Assembly: GCA_012295275.1 (NCBI GenBank)
Contig: CM022678.1
Coordinates: forward strand, 1,709,186 to 1,754,185
Length of the DNA stretch: 45,000 bases
Direction: 5' to 3'
Source of the DNA: Chrysomallon squamiferum
Lineage: Eukaryota; Mollusca; Gastropoda; Neomphalida; Peltospiridae
The number at the start of each line of letters is the position of its first letter. Position 1 is the stretch's first letter. The notes under the pieces are model-generated. The model saw nothing but the letters and a program-made list of their open reading frames with translations. It made no database searches and had not been told where the DNA came from. A program made the translations under genes and the position numbers. This document shows, piece after piece, positions 13,343 through 26,329 of this stretch.

Positions 13343-13720
13343 AAAAGAAGGAAATTATATACAGAGAAGACAGAAGACAGACAAAGACCGACAATCAAAC
13401 TTAGATAGAAATTAGCATTCATTACTGTTTGAAATCAGCGAGAGTGAAATATCTACACAACAAAACATTTATAAAAGATTAAGTGTAAATAATGGACTCA
13501 TTAGCAGAAAAGTCCCCTGGAAGGCTGAACAAAGAACTGAGTTCAGACTGTAGAATATTCATGAGATTTTAATCTACCTCCACTGCATGCACCAGTAACG
13601 TAGCTAGAGAGACAGACACACACGCACGCAGACAAACAAACACACACAAACTAATACTTACATACACATATACTTGTATGTATTTCTTATGTTTGCAAAA
13701 TGAAACTGTTACAACTGTTG

Positions 13721-13790
13721 GCATTACTATTATTATTATTATTATTATTGTCATTGTTGTTGTTGTTGTTTGTTGTTGTTGTTTCTGATC
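13721..13790. repeat. (ATT)n-(GTT)n triplets
   Basis: The same compound pattern as at 12197-12240. Confidence 0.9.
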
Positions 13791-15779
13791 TTTGTTATTG
13801 TTTTTTTTTATTTTTAATAAAAAATTATTTAATGAAATTTTTGTTATTTACTTATGCTCATCATCCCTCCTTGGGACATAGGCTGCTGACAAATTACATT
13901 TTAGAAAATAAAAAAAGTGACAACAACAAAATTTTCATTTAGTTTCCTTAATTAAAGAACCTCTGAATGATAGCAATAAAAAACATTCACCAGACTTTAA
14001 TTTATTTTGAAAAAAACAACAACCACAACAATAAGTAAATAAAAAAAAAGTTATAAAATACTCAATAATTTCCTAAATTTCATTTCAGTAATATAAAACA
14101 TTTCCAAGACTTTAAACTATTTTGTAAAAAGACAGTAATAATAGGGAGAAAAATGAAAAAAAATAAACCAATAAAAAATTAAAGAAATAAAATATTAACA
14201 ACTGTAAAAATTCCCTGATGATGTCCACAGTGAAATAGAAAGAAGAAAAATTTCATTAAAGTTGTAGATAATGTTTGTGACATTTCTCTTGAGAGTTAAT
14301 TACAAACAAGCAGTCAGAAAAACTGCCAGTCAACTTTTATTTGCTTTTGTTTCGATCTTTTTAAAGTCATATACATATATATGTCAGGGTTTTATTTATT
14401 AAGTTTTATTTGGGGTTTTTTCAATATTTTTAAAGTTTTATATATATATATTTTTTTATTCATTAAGTTTTATTTGCTTTTTTCTTAATTTTTAAGTTTT
14501 TATATATATGTTGTTTTTTTTTTTTCATTAAGTTTCATTTTTATCAATTACTTTTTAAATTATGTTTTAAGTTTTTGTTTTTGTCTTAAAATGTTAAATG
14601 TTTTTCATTTCTTTTTACATCAATTTTTAAGTTATTGTTTTTGTCCTATAATTTTTTATTTTATTATTTTTTCTTCTTTTTATAAATTATGTTTTAAATT
14701 ATTATTTTTGTCTTGAAATTTTAACATTTTTTGGTTTTGTTTTGTTTTGTTATTGTTTCTGTCTTAATTTTTAAATATTTATTATTTATTTATTTACTTT
14801 TTTATTATTACATTCATGTTTGTGTGTGTGTGTGTGTCAGTGTGTGTGTATGGTGTTCTTGTTATTAAGTTTTAGAAATTTATTTTTTATTAATTAAACA
14901 TTTTTCTTTTTTTTTTAATTTGTAAAACATTATTTGTTACGTGTTAGTCTTCTTATTAAGTTTTAAAAATTTGTTTTATTCATTATTAAAAGTCTTTCTT
15001 TTTTCTTCAACTTTTTTCTTTTATTTTGTTTTGCATTAACTTTCAGAATAACTGTTTCACCATTTCCCAATCCGATCACATCTCCACTTCTCAATTCTCA
15101 AAATCTGTATTAAAGTTTTAAAGAGAATCATTCCACTATACAGAAATAAGTAATTTTTAAATATTTTTTTAACAAGAGACAAGCAACTGACAAGGGTTGA
15201 TCTTGTTTCCTATCACATCCAAAACCCACACTGACACAACCTTTTCTCAGAACTGCTAAAACTTGCAGTTATAAAAGAGAATCGATGGCTAACAAGAAAC
15301 ACACTGACATCACAACCAGATCTGTTCAGTTTAAAAAAAAAAAAAAAAAAAACACTCTCACAAATTAAAGGCAGTCAGTCAGGCATTTTCACACAACTGG
15401 CCCATGAAGAGCTCTTCCCTGCCATGTTCCAACCATCACCTTTAAATCCTCAGTGAGGAATCACACTTTCCACTGGGACAAATCACGCAGTTTATTGACC
15501 AAAACTCAAACCATGTGGGCAAGAACCAACCCAGTTATCTGAGGAGCTCATTAAAGAAAGATTTCTGCAGACAGACTTTGGAAATTCAGCCAGTAAATTA
15601 CTAAATGACACAGCTCTCTATTGTCCAGTTGCGACAGCCACAGTCCACTCTTTCTGACCATGGTGGACGACGCAGTGGTGATTACAGACATACCAGCTGA
15701 GCTGTAATGATGTTTGTTGTAATTATGTTAGTAAGTAACACAGGATGAGAACACGCTAAGTGTTGAACATTATTAGATA

Positions 15780-16045
15780 CTCGTTAATTAACAATAATTA
15801 TAATAATTATAAAATTATAATAATCATAATAATCATGATGATGATGATGATGTTGATGATGATGTAAGCAATAATAGAAAGACGTTAAATAACAATGATA
15901 ATAATAATACAATAATAATTATAAAATTATAATGATTACAATGATGATGAAAGTAATAATAGAAAGAAGTTAAATAACAATAATAATACTTATAAATAAT
16001 AATGAAATTAATAATAGAAAGAAAAAGAAGAACATAAACAACAAC
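15780..16045. repeat. AAT/GAT triplet-rich array with duplicated segment
   Basis: (GAT)n at about 15835-15862, and a roughly 95-bp segment containing AATAATAGAAAGAHGTTAAA that recurs (about 15870 and 15955). Confidence 0.8.
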
Positions 16046-16569
16046 AGAAATAATAATTCAGTTCTGTCCAATGTTCCTCCATTCCATCCAAAATATTTTC
16101 TTTAAAATAAATAAATAAATAAAATTTATAAAATAATTTCCATATTATTCTCCATGACAAATGTGAAGCCAATGCACTTCCTGAATAAATTCTGAATTAT
16201 ATGACAGAAAAAAAATTAAATAAATAAATAAATAAATAAAATAAAAAATATTATGATATAAAAATTAGGATAGAAGACATCTATAACAAAAACCTGACTC
16301 CCATTATGAAACATACCAGTAACTTTTACATTTTTAATACCAAAAACATCTGAAAAAAGAAGAAGGAAAAGGGCATCATGTCTTCATATCTCCTGTTTCA
16401 AGACGAAGCGAGAGTTTCTCTGGTAAATACACATGATGTCACAAAAGACATTTTAAGAAATATATTGCTGTTTGGATCTACATGGCTACCTGGGGACATA
16501 CTCTTTCTTTATCACTTGTATATATGAATAAAATAAAACACTTTCTATAGCAAGTTAGACCACATGTTA

Positions 16570-16572
<3 letters not shown>

Positions 16573-16622
<50 letters not shown>
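16573..16622. repeat. (GT)n microsatellite
   Basis: An uninterrupted GT tract of about 46 bp, followed by AAATAAAT-rich DNA to about 16860. Confidence 0.95.
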
Positions 16623-16623
<1 letters not shown>

Positions 16624-17589
16624 CTGGATGCACATGTATGTATGTTAATAGATTACAAGTTAATAAATAAATAAATAAATGAAATACAAAAATAAAATAA
16701 AATAAAATAAATGTATTTATTAAAAAATAAATAATAATAAATAAATTAATAAATAAATAAGTAATATATTAAAAATAATGTATAAATTACTAAACAAAAA
16801 AAAATATAAAAAAAAAAAAAAAAAAAATTATAGCACATAAATAAACATAAATTAAAAATAAGAATTTACAAAAATTCAAATCATATTAGTTCACCATTTT
16901 TTCCTATATTTAATTTAATTTTTTTTTTTTTTTGAAATTATTAGTCTTTGTAAAAAGTGAATTTTATATTTTGCCTTAAATTAATTGCTTTTCTTCTCAA
17001 AGATTTCATTAAAAAAAAAAAAATAATAATAATAATAAAAATAAAAATAAAAAACAAATTGGAAAAAACGCAAACCAGAATTAGGTTTTCTTATTGGCAA
17101 ATAAGAAAATTTAAAAAAAAAAAAAATGAGAAGATTTCCGTTACCCTTTCAATTGATATTGCAAACAGAAATGCTTGTTCGAGGATGAACCATTTTGGCG
17201 CCACTCTGGAAGCGCTGACAGAAGGGGTGAATAAATAATACCTTTTAAATAATATCAAGTCACTTGCAGGAAGCCATTTCTCAAAGCCAACACATTTAGT
17301 TAATGTAGCAGCTCTTACAAGACAGCTGATCAATGTAACAATGTTTCCAGCCATGATTTTTCTTCCCAAATAAGAAAAAAAAAAAAAAAAAAAAAAAGAA
17401 ATAGAATAACTTTTTTTGGTTTAATTTTTGAAAGTTATATAAAAAAAAAAAAAAAAAAAAAGATGCTGTAGTAATCTGACTACAAAACTGCTAATAAAGT
17501 TAATTCTACTCAAGTTTTTGAGCAGCTCACACAAAAAAATTGAGCAGCCTCTAACATGATTAGAACTGAGACCTCAGAACTAAACTGAC

Positions 17590-18000
17590 TAAATCATGAT
17601 TTGACTAGAGAACAGAGCTTATTTGACTAGAGAGTACAGCTTATATGAATACAAGTATAGAGCGTATCTGAATGCAAGCAGAGCTGATTTGACTAGAGAA
17701 TAGAGGTTATCTGAGTACAAGCAGAGGTTATTTGACTAGAGAATAGAGGTTATCTGAGTACAAGCAGAGGTTATTTGACTAGAGAATAGAGGTTATCTGA
17801 GTACAAGCAGAGAGCTGATCTGGCTAGAGAACAGAGCTGATCTGAATACAAGCAGAGAGCTGATCTGGCTAGAGAACAGAGCTGATCTGACTACCAGAGA
17901 GAGCTGATTTGACTAGAGCAGAACGACTAGAGCAGGGAATAGAGCTGATCTGACACCAGAGAGAGCTGACTAGAGCAGAACGACTAGAGCAGGGAGCACA
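17590..18000. repeat. 43-bp minisatellite
   Basis: Units containing TTGACTAGAGAATAGAGGTT and ATCTGAGTACAAGCAGAG. The central copies (17690-17800) are nearly identical; the flanking copies are diverged or shortened (AGAGCTGATCTG variants). Confidence 0.9.
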
Positions 18001-18989
18001 GCTGCGGTGACTCAGTTCAGAGAAGAGGTGTCAGTTACACTGCTTTACAAAAGACATCTGTAATTACCTTCCTGTAAGTGAGAAGGAAAATATAAATTAC
18101 CACTTACTGCTAATTGAAAAAGAATAGTCCATGTGCTTTAATGAGCGAGTCAGCTGTGATGTTCTGAACAAAATGCGTGATATCACATACCAAAAGACTT
18201 AAGATATTTAATATGTGTATTGTTGTTTCTTCTGACTGGTAATACTGACATCCACAAGCTAAATAAAAAATTGATTTTATAATTATAGTTTAATATGAAA
18301 TATAATTTGATATTACAGTCTGTGCTATAAAATTATATAAATTTATAAAATTTATAAAAAAAAATTAAAAGAAAAAAAAAATATCTATTATATAATTTTT
18401 AACTCCAAAATTTGTTACTGTTCTTTTAATAGAGGTTTTTGCAGAAGATTTGTTTATTTATTTATTCATTTATTTATTTGAAATATCTCATATTCAAATC
18501 ATTAAATTTTTAAGACATTTTATCTGCATTTATCAAGACATTTCATTTTTATTATCTTGACATTTTTCCATTCACTTCTTTTCGACATCTTTTTTTCGTT
18601 ATTTAAATCATTCTGAGAACTCAATGTTTTCCTAATAAATTATTTTTTCATAGGCAATTTACGCTTGTGTGGATTCTGTTCACACTTGGATGGTTTTGGT
18701 TTCAAGCTAAAACTGCACTGACATTCTCAAATGTACATTCTTGATGGAAGATGACAAGAGTGATATAGATTAACTGTAGATACACAAAGATCATTCCTGA
18801 TCAAACTGCAGCTACATAATTACGTTATTCACACAAAGCTAGCCTTGTAAACAACTGTCCTGAGCTGAGAAAACACGAATAAATCAAATAAATGAAAAAA
18901 TAAAACATGAATGAACTGAAATGAAATGAAAAACAACAACACCACCCATCATCACTGAAGCCATTGAAGTTACGAACATGATAAAAGCT

Positions 18990-19215
18990 TTAATTCTTTT
19001 TTTTATTCTTCTTCATTTTAGTTTTTTATTCATTTTTTTAAAATTTTTTCTCGTTCTTCTTTATTTTTTTTTTTTTTTTTATTCTCCTTTTTTTCTTTTT
19101 TTTTATTTTTTTTTTTTTTTTTTTTTTTTTATTATTTTTTTTTTTTTTTTTTTTTTTTATTTTTTTTTTTTTTTTTTTTTTTGGAAAAAGTTCAAAAAAA
19201 AAAAAAAAAATAAAT
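18990..19215. repeat. Very long T-rich tract
   Basis: T runs with few interruptions, notably 19067-19182, followed by an A run. Assembly or read-quality errors are likely in such a tract. Confidence 0.9.
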
Positions 19216-20180
19216 TTTTCTTATTCCAAATGGAAAGACATTTGTTAAAAATGTGTTATTGACAAATTTTTTCAAGCATGACAATGAAACATCAATTAAA
19301 TTAAATTTGGCAAATCTGAGGAAGTTTTAGTCAAAGCCGTTATTACACAAGATGTATTCGTGATAACAAATCACTTTTCTCGTAATGCATACTGTCAACT
19401 GATGATTTTACTTTTTATCTCAATCTTCCATTTCATCTCTCTCTTTCTCCTCTGTCTTTCTTCATCTCTATCTTTCCTTTTCTCTTTCTTACTATCATTT
19501 CTACATTTCTTTCTATCTAATCTCTTCACCCACATAAACTTTCTCTCTCTTTTTTCTTTTTCTCTCTGTAGCATTCTTTCACCCTCGGTTTCTTTGAAAA
19601 TCTGTGTACATTTGTGAGAATGCATTTGTGCATGTATCCATACAGAACTAAACTAACAGACAAGCTAAGAAAAATAAAAATTTCTTACAAGCTAAGAAAA
19701 ATTAAATTTCTCACAAGTTTTCTAAGAAAAAGAAATTTTCTTACAAACTAACAAAATAAAATTTTCTCAGAAGATAACTAACAAAAGAAATTTTCTTAGA
19801 AACCACTAAGAAAAGCAAATGATGTACACCAGTGATATTTCACTGGAGAATTCAGTCAGGTAATAACTGTCTGCAGATCTCTCACCCTGGAGAAAAAAAT
19901 TAAAATCATTTTCTCTTTCTCCTGACCTCTTCGTTAGTCAGTGGTCATGCAATGGCTGACCGTGGTCAGTTCACTGACCAATGGCTATCCATCACTGACT
20001 GTCTGGCTTTGTGAAAAAACCATCAACACTAATAAAATATGATTAATATCACACACCCAGTTATTAAATTAATAAACGCTTATTGAATAATATAAGAGTT
20101 GCTTCATTGTGAATTTTCTCATTAAGTTCTCTTACAGATATTTTATTAGATAATAAATTTAATTTAAAATATCTAATAAC

Positions 20181-20186
<6 letters not shown>

Positions 20187-20222
<36 letters not shown>
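20187..20222. repeat. (TA)n microsatellite
   Basis: An uninterrupted TA tract of about 17 units after a TGTGTGTG start. Confidence 0.95.
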
Positions 20223-20225
<3 letters not shown>

Positions 20226-20391
20226 TTATATTCAGTTATTAGTTTTTTAACTGAATTTATTACCTTATTTGTTTTATTATATTTATTATTAACTTTTCAT
20301 ATACATTATTAAATTTATTATCATTTTGTTTTAATTATATTAATAAACAGTTGTTTCATATTTTATTTCTTACTAACTTCTTTTTTTGATA

Positions 20392-20393
<2 letters not shown>

Positions 20394-20461
<68 letters not shown>

Positions 20462-20462
20462 T
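20394..20462. repeat. (ATT)n microsatellite, about 23 units
   Basis: An uninterrupted ATT tract of about 69 bp. Confidence 0.97.
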
Positions 20463-20834
20463 TAATTAATAAATACTTTTGAAATTATTTCTAGAAGGCT
20501 GTTGATGTGGGCTGCATATTCTAGCAAATATCTTTGTAAATCTGTTATATTTGTGTGTGTATGAATGTATCATGTATGCATTTTATATATTACTGAGAAT
20601 GTATTCTATGCATACATTTGTATTTTATATATATATAGATGCATGTGTGCATGTGTGCATTTGTACATGTATGCATGGAAATGTACATGCATGTACACAA
20701 GCATATATGTTCATGGATTTTGTATTAGCTATGATTTTGTTTTATCAAAATTCTTTTCACAGTATTGATCAGCTGCAAACACTTTACTCTGTCTAAACAA
20801 ATGGAAATCAATAACTTTCTCCTGTAATCTGTTA

Positions 20835-21600
20835 ATTAAATGTGGACAAATTAATCAAACGTTACCTAAATGGGAAGAAATTAATAAAATATTACATTAG
20901 CAGGAACGCAATAATTAAACAAATGGGAACAGACTGCAGAAAAATTTACATAAATGCAAAAACAAATTAATAAAACAGTATGTAAATGGGAATGTTTTAA
21001 TAAGAGATTACAATACAGTGAACAATTTAATTACATTTTACATAACCAGGAACAATTTAATTAAATTTTACATAAATGGGAGCAATGCAATGAAACATTA
21101 AATATATATGTAGTAATTACAGTTAACCATTACAAAAATAGAAACAACAGCTTGATCATATTTATAAACTTTACACAAATCTTTACATTGTAGTTAAACC
21201 TTATTAAAATGGGAACAAATGATATTTATAAACTTTACATAAATGGGAAAAAATGAATTAAACATAACATAAATCAGAAAACCTTAGTTAAATATTATGA
21301 AACTGGGAACAAATTATTTAAATTAGACACATATAGAAACAAACTATATAAATATTATATAAATGGGAACAATTTACATTTAAAAAAAATAATAATAACA
21401 ACATGAAAGATGATGGAACTATTTAAATATTATTTAAATGAGAAAAAAATTACATTTTACATTAATAAGAACAAATTATTTAATTATAATGTAAACTTGA
21501 ACAAATAATCACAATTTTTTAAATTATAACATAATTTGAACAAATAAACACAAATTATTTGACTGAAACATGAACTTGAACAAACTAGTAACAGACTTTT
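20835..21600. repeat. Degenerate repeat built on ACATAAATGGGAACAA
   Basis: At least 15 imperfect copies of CATAAATGGGAACAATTTAA-type units at irregular spacing of about 30-60 bp. Divergence grows towards 21600 (CATGAACTTGAACAAA). Confidence 0.75.
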
Positions 21601-21856
21601 GACTAAAATCAGACAAAGATAATCCTCGTTTTCAAATAACGTTCAAAGACTGACAGACTGAAGATCTGGTTTCTCTTCTTCCATAAATAAGTATTTCTGT
21701 AAACTACACTTTAATCTATCTTAGTTGCATCAGGTTTTACAAAGAGCCTGACATGCTGAGATCAATATTCATGTACAAAGTCACAAAGGGATCAAGTCAT
21801 GTTTTGAAATGGATATGGTTGTGTCTGTTCTGTGTGTGTTTCTGTCTATGTGAGTA

Positions 21857-21860
21857 TGTA

Positions 21861-21892
<32 letters not shown>

Positions 21893-21963
21893 TTTATCTG
21901 TATGTTATTTGTACAAATGTGATAAAGGAACTCTTCTTAGCAGAAAACTTGAAAATAAATGCC

Positions 21964-21999
<36 letters not shown>
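21857..21999. repeat. (GT)n and (GA)n microsatellites
   Basis: A GT tract at about 21865-21892 and a GA tract at 21967-21998, 75 bp apart. Confidence 0.93.
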
Positions 22000-22000
<1 letters not shown>

Positions 22001-22254
22001 TGAAAATGAACAGTAACATGTAACTGTTCACTTTTGTCCAGCACACTTTAAGTGTTTTGGTCAACAGACCATGATGAGCACACTGGTCAGAAGTGACCAC
22101 TCTGTCAGTGGAAGCTGGTCAAAATGTCATCTGTCACAGTGCATCACATTTCACCACTGATAACTTCACATGTAAACAGGTTAACTAGCTTTTAATAATG
22201 TGATCAAATGTACAGAAATCACACAATAAAGGGACCTGTAGGCTTGTGCATGCT

Positions 22255-22509
22255 TGTGTGTGATTGTGTGTGTGTAGTGTGTGTCGATGTGTCTGTGTGT
22301 GTATCTGTATGTTTGTCTGTTTATGTGTGCCTGTATAGCTGTGTGTATGTATATATAATAATGTAAACAAATATGTGTCTGTTTGTTTGTTATGTCTGTG
22401 TGTAGTGTGTATGCATGTGTATCTGCAGATTTGTGTTCCTGTATGGGTGTGTGTAGTGTAATCATATATGAATGTGTGTGTTTCTGTGTGTGTGTGTGTG
22501 TGTGTGTTT

Positions 22510-22557
<48 letters not shown>

Positions 22558-22558
22558 A
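22255..22558. repeat. Long interrupted (GT)n region
   Basis: GT dinucleotides with CTGT/ATGT variants, ending in a pure tract at about 22516-22555. Confidence 0.93.
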
Positions 22559-22967
22559 TGTATGTATAACTATGTGAATATTGTGGCCTTTATGAACAGC
22601 TATAAGTTTCAATGCTGTAAAAAACAGGAGTGTCAAACTATTGAGACATTTCTGTTACATCATGCACAGCAGGTTCACGTGTTTATTTTGTAAACCACAC
22701 AGCCTGGGGTTGTATTTTATTTTCATATTTACTAACTTCATCTTTATTTATTTGAGATTTTTCATTTATTAATTTGTTTATTTAAACTGACAGAAATCTG
22801 GAACAGAAATAGATGTTTAAAAACTGTGGTTCCTAGAGTTGGTGGTTAATATTTATTTAATTTGATTTTCAACATCATCATCATTTAATTATTTAATAAA
22901 CTAGTGTGTATTTATTTCCTTTTTCTTAGATACCTTGCAAGAAATGTTCTTGTTTGTCTGGGTGTGT

Positions 22968-23060
22968 GATTTTTTTTTTTTTTCTTTTCTTTCTTAATAT
23001 ATATTTTATCATCACTTCTCTTTCTTTTTATTTTTTTTTATTTTTTAAATTTCTATCAGC

Positions 23061-23099
<39 letters not shown>
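22968..23099. repeat. Poly-T and poly-A tracts
   Basis: A T run at about 22970-22983 and an A run of about 39 at 23060-23098. Confidence 0.9.
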
Positions 23100-23102
<3 letters not shown>

Positions 23103-23408
23103 CCATTCCTTGTTAGTGCAATCACGTCACCTATTACTTAGTGTCTTTATTTATTCATCCTCATCAGTTTATGTAACCTGACTGCAGAAATAAACTAATT
23201 AAAAAATCAATTCTCATCCAGCACAAAATAAAAGTTTAATGCTTGGCTCTCATCATTTTAGTGCAGGTGTGCCTGCATATGCATGCATGAAAATGCACTG
23301 TAAATCAATGTGTGTGTACGTGTGTTTGCATGTCGTTGTACATGAATGTGTCTATATGTGATTCTTTATATGTACAGGAATAAATGTATTTTTAAGTTTA
23401 TATGTGTG

Positions 23409-23421
23409 TGTGGGAGAGGGA

Positions 23422-23472
<51 letters not shown>

Positions 23473-23513
23473 AATGAGAGAGAAAGATAACAAGAAAGAG
23501 AGAGAGAGAGTTT
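23409..23513. repeat. (GA)n microsatellite
   Basis: GGGAGA units, then GA dinucleotides to about 23466, then a broken GA/GAAA tail. Confidence 0.95.
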
Positions 23514-24811
23514 GTTCTTTAAATTTTAACCTAACCATGATACTTTCACAATGCTTATACATTTTCTTCAGTTTGCAAACATTCCTTCCCTTCTTTTTTT
23601 TTTTTTCTTTTTCTCAGTATAAATCCAAACACACTACACTTTTGTGATGCTAAATTATTGTCATCTGTTCACAGACCTTTCAATTAAAAGTAAAAAAGAG
23701 TAACAGTGGCTGTGATAGAACTTGATTAGTGAGTCCAGGTAATCCAATTGCTGTCATATTTTATCTCCAGTGACGGCTTGCTAACACAATTGGGTTGAAT
23801 TACCTCCCTTTTAGCCCGATCAGCCAGTGCTGGGCAGAGGTGAATTCGAAATGATTTTCACTAAATCCTCACAAAATTACGGCAATGAAATTTGGCAAAA
23901 AAAAGGGACAATGTTGTTATAGTGACACTGAGAGCTGACCTTGGTTGCCACTGGTGACAGTGACAGAGAGAAGAAACAGAGAAAGAATAAACCCAACAGC
24001 AATTATTCTTTTATTATCTAAGAAGTTTCCCATGGTAATCATCACTGAAATTGTAAATGTCAATTTTTAAAATATTTTAAATACAGTTTAAAATAATAAA
24101 TAAATAAATAAATAAATAAATAACAATAACAAATAAACAAACCATCAATGAAAGATTCATACAAAAATATCAAAGAAATATGGAAACAAAAAATAACAAA
24201 CCAAAAATAAAAATAGAAAACAAAAAAAAACCGAAAAAAAAAAAAAACTATGGACAAAAACCGATATCAAATTTATACTAAATGATAACCAGCAGACACG
24301 TAACAAGAACAAAAGCAGACACGTAACAAGTACAAAAGCAGCCGTAACAGCAGACCTGAATGAAGACGTGACAGCAGACGACAACCAATTAAAGCGGAAA
24401 CGTGAGCCAGCGGCCTGCCTGTGAGAGATTTACCAAACAATAAATTAGAGGACATAAATTACTCTAACCTACAGAGAGGTTAGAGAATTCCTCTCAGCTA
24501 TTCACAGTTATGAAGGCTTAGATCAGTTAGTTCACCGGCTCTGACTCACAAATCATCTTCGCTCAACGCTCGCAGCAAGCGAAAATTTCCTCTCCTCCCA
24601 ATCACATAACTGATCAGATTTATTCCGCTCACACAGCCCGAGGTGGATAGAATGATGAAAGTCTTGTCCGAGGAGAGAGCTGTTAACTAGGTAACGAGAG
24701 AGAGTGTGCGTGCACGTGAAGGTGGTAACAATCACAGGGTACGTAATGATGTCAGTCAAAGTGTTGTATTTATGATAGGGTCTCTGGGAAGAGATGATAC
24801 ATACAAATAAA

Positions 24812-25160
24812 CACTCTGTTATTGAAATTAGTGATAGAGTGAATATAAAGAACTGCTACACATAAAAAATTTAAAAAAAATTCTTCTGTTATTGAAATTA
24901 GTGATAGAGTGAATATAAAGAACTGATACACATAAAAAAAAAAAAAAAAACATTCTGTTATTGAATTTTGTGATAGAGTGACTTATAAAAGGATGATACA
25001 GATAAAAAAACATTGTTACTGAGTTTTCTGACAAAGTCACTGTAAAGGATTGATATATATATAAAAAAACATTCTGTTATTGAATTTTGTGACAAAGTGA
25101 CTTATAAAGGGATCATACAGATAAAAACTGAGTTTTGTAACAGAGTGACTATAAAAATGA
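24812..25160. repeat. About 65-75-bp tandem repeat, five copies
   Basis: Units begin CATTCTGTTATTGAA, followed by a GTGATAGAGTGA-type part, a TATAAA-GGATGATACA part and an A run of variable length. The first two copies are almost identical over 60 bp; the later three are diverged. Confidence 0.9.
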
Positions 25161-25335
25161 CGTCACTGGTAAAAGGAAAAAAGGAGTGGGTTCATTAGAA
25201 GGAGAAGATTGTCACATTTATGTCTGAAAGAAAGATAAAGTGCTGTCACACTGCGTGTATGATGTCAGGAAAACAAGTAGTTGTTGCTAAATATGTCACA
25301 CATAAAAATGACAAAAATAACATGAACAAGAGAGG

Positions 25336-25344
25336 GTGTGTGTG

Positions 25345-25397
<53 letters not shown>
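25336..25397. repeat. (GT)n microsatellite
   Basis: A GT tract of about 60 bp with one TTTG break, ending in a G run. Confidence 0.95.
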
Positions 25398-25398
<1 letters not shown>

Positions 25399-25539
25399 GG
25401 GTAGATAGGTACATTTACAATTCAAATTTTTATCTTTTCTCCATCAATGATTTCTTGGTGGTTTCTTCTTTTTTTTTCTGTCTGTATCATCTTATGGATC
25501 ATGAATGTATGAAAATTCAATTTAATTCTGTATAATGTA

Positions 25540-25697
25540 ATTGCACAACAACAATAATAACAAATTTAATATTAATAATAAAAACAATAACAACAACCAT
25601 AATAACAATATCATGAAGTAACAACAACAACAACAATAAAAAAAGAAGAACTTCAAGAAGAAGAAAAGAAGAAGAAGAAGAGGAAGAAGAAAACTGA
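25540..25697. repeat. AAC/AAT and GAA triplet-rich tract beside the kinesin exon 2 donor
   Basis: (AAC)n and AAT triplets to about 25640, then AAGAAGAAG-type triplets to 25697. On the minus strand the GAA part is a TTC/CTT pyrimidine tract starting about 10 nt after the exon 2 donor. Confidence 0.9.
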
Positions 25698-25705
25698 AGA
25701 CTTAC

Positions 25706-25778
25706 CCATCTTTGAGAGGTTGAAGAATTGTCTGATTTTCTTTCATGTCAACAATGACCTTTGTTCCCATTTCAATCT
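25706..25778 (-). CDS. Kinesin-3 (KIF13-type) motor protein, second coding exon
   Basis: The minus-strand acceptor TTATTTCAG ends at 25779 and the donor GTAAGT begins at 25705. The two first bases (AG) complete a Glu codon with the G left by exon 1, giving NRRE-IEMGTKVIVDMKENQTI and then LQPLKDG. The acidic stretch, T-K-x-V-x-[ED]-M and NQT-[IV]-L-x-P follow the second strand of KIF13 motor domains closely. The exon ends in phase 2 (GG). Splice sites, phase and homology agree. It was recognised only by joining with exon 1. Confidence 0.85.
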
Positions 25779-26162
25779 CTGAAATAAAAATAATAACGTT
25801 TTAACAAACAAATAGAAAAATAAAAGTGTATATGCATATCCTGTTCACATAAAACTATTCACATATTTATATACTGTTTTTTTTTTTTCTTGACTGTTGT
25901 GAAATAATCAGGGCTTCGAAGAGAAATTATGCAAGGTGGTTCAAGACCCTTTTGGGGTCCCAAATTCAGTCAAAGATTTTTCTCAAACTACTAATACAAA
26001 GAAGTAAGTGTGGTGTGATGAGTGTAGTGATGTGTGTGTGTGAATGTAAATGTATGCTGGGCTGAGGGTACTGGAAAGTGCTTGTTCTTGATGGGGTGGG
26101 GATGGATGTTGCTGTGAGGGGGGCCTTCTTAGCTCTTGGGCCCTGGATCAAAGTACTGGATG

Positions 26163-26190
26163 GATCCCCTCCCCCACCCCCCCCCCACTC
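26163..26190. repeat. C-rich tract
   Basis: CCCCTCCCCCACCCCCCCCCC within a locally G/C-rich patch, rare in this AT-rich window. Confidence 0.9.
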
Positions 26191-26329
26191 AAAGGCCCTG
26201 GAAATAATCCTAACTGACAAACAAAAAAGAAATTTGCTGGGAGCAAACAGATCATGTACCATGAAGAATAAGAAATATTTTATCAAAAAATGGAATCAAG
26301 ATATACTGACTCTAGATACAATTACTTCA

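Noticed and set aside
17091-17369. Minus-strand open frame of 92 codons and plus-strand frame at 16957-17238
   Set aside because: Ordinary non-repetitive DNA, but no family is recognisable, no convincing splice sites, and both strands are open over the same short stretch.
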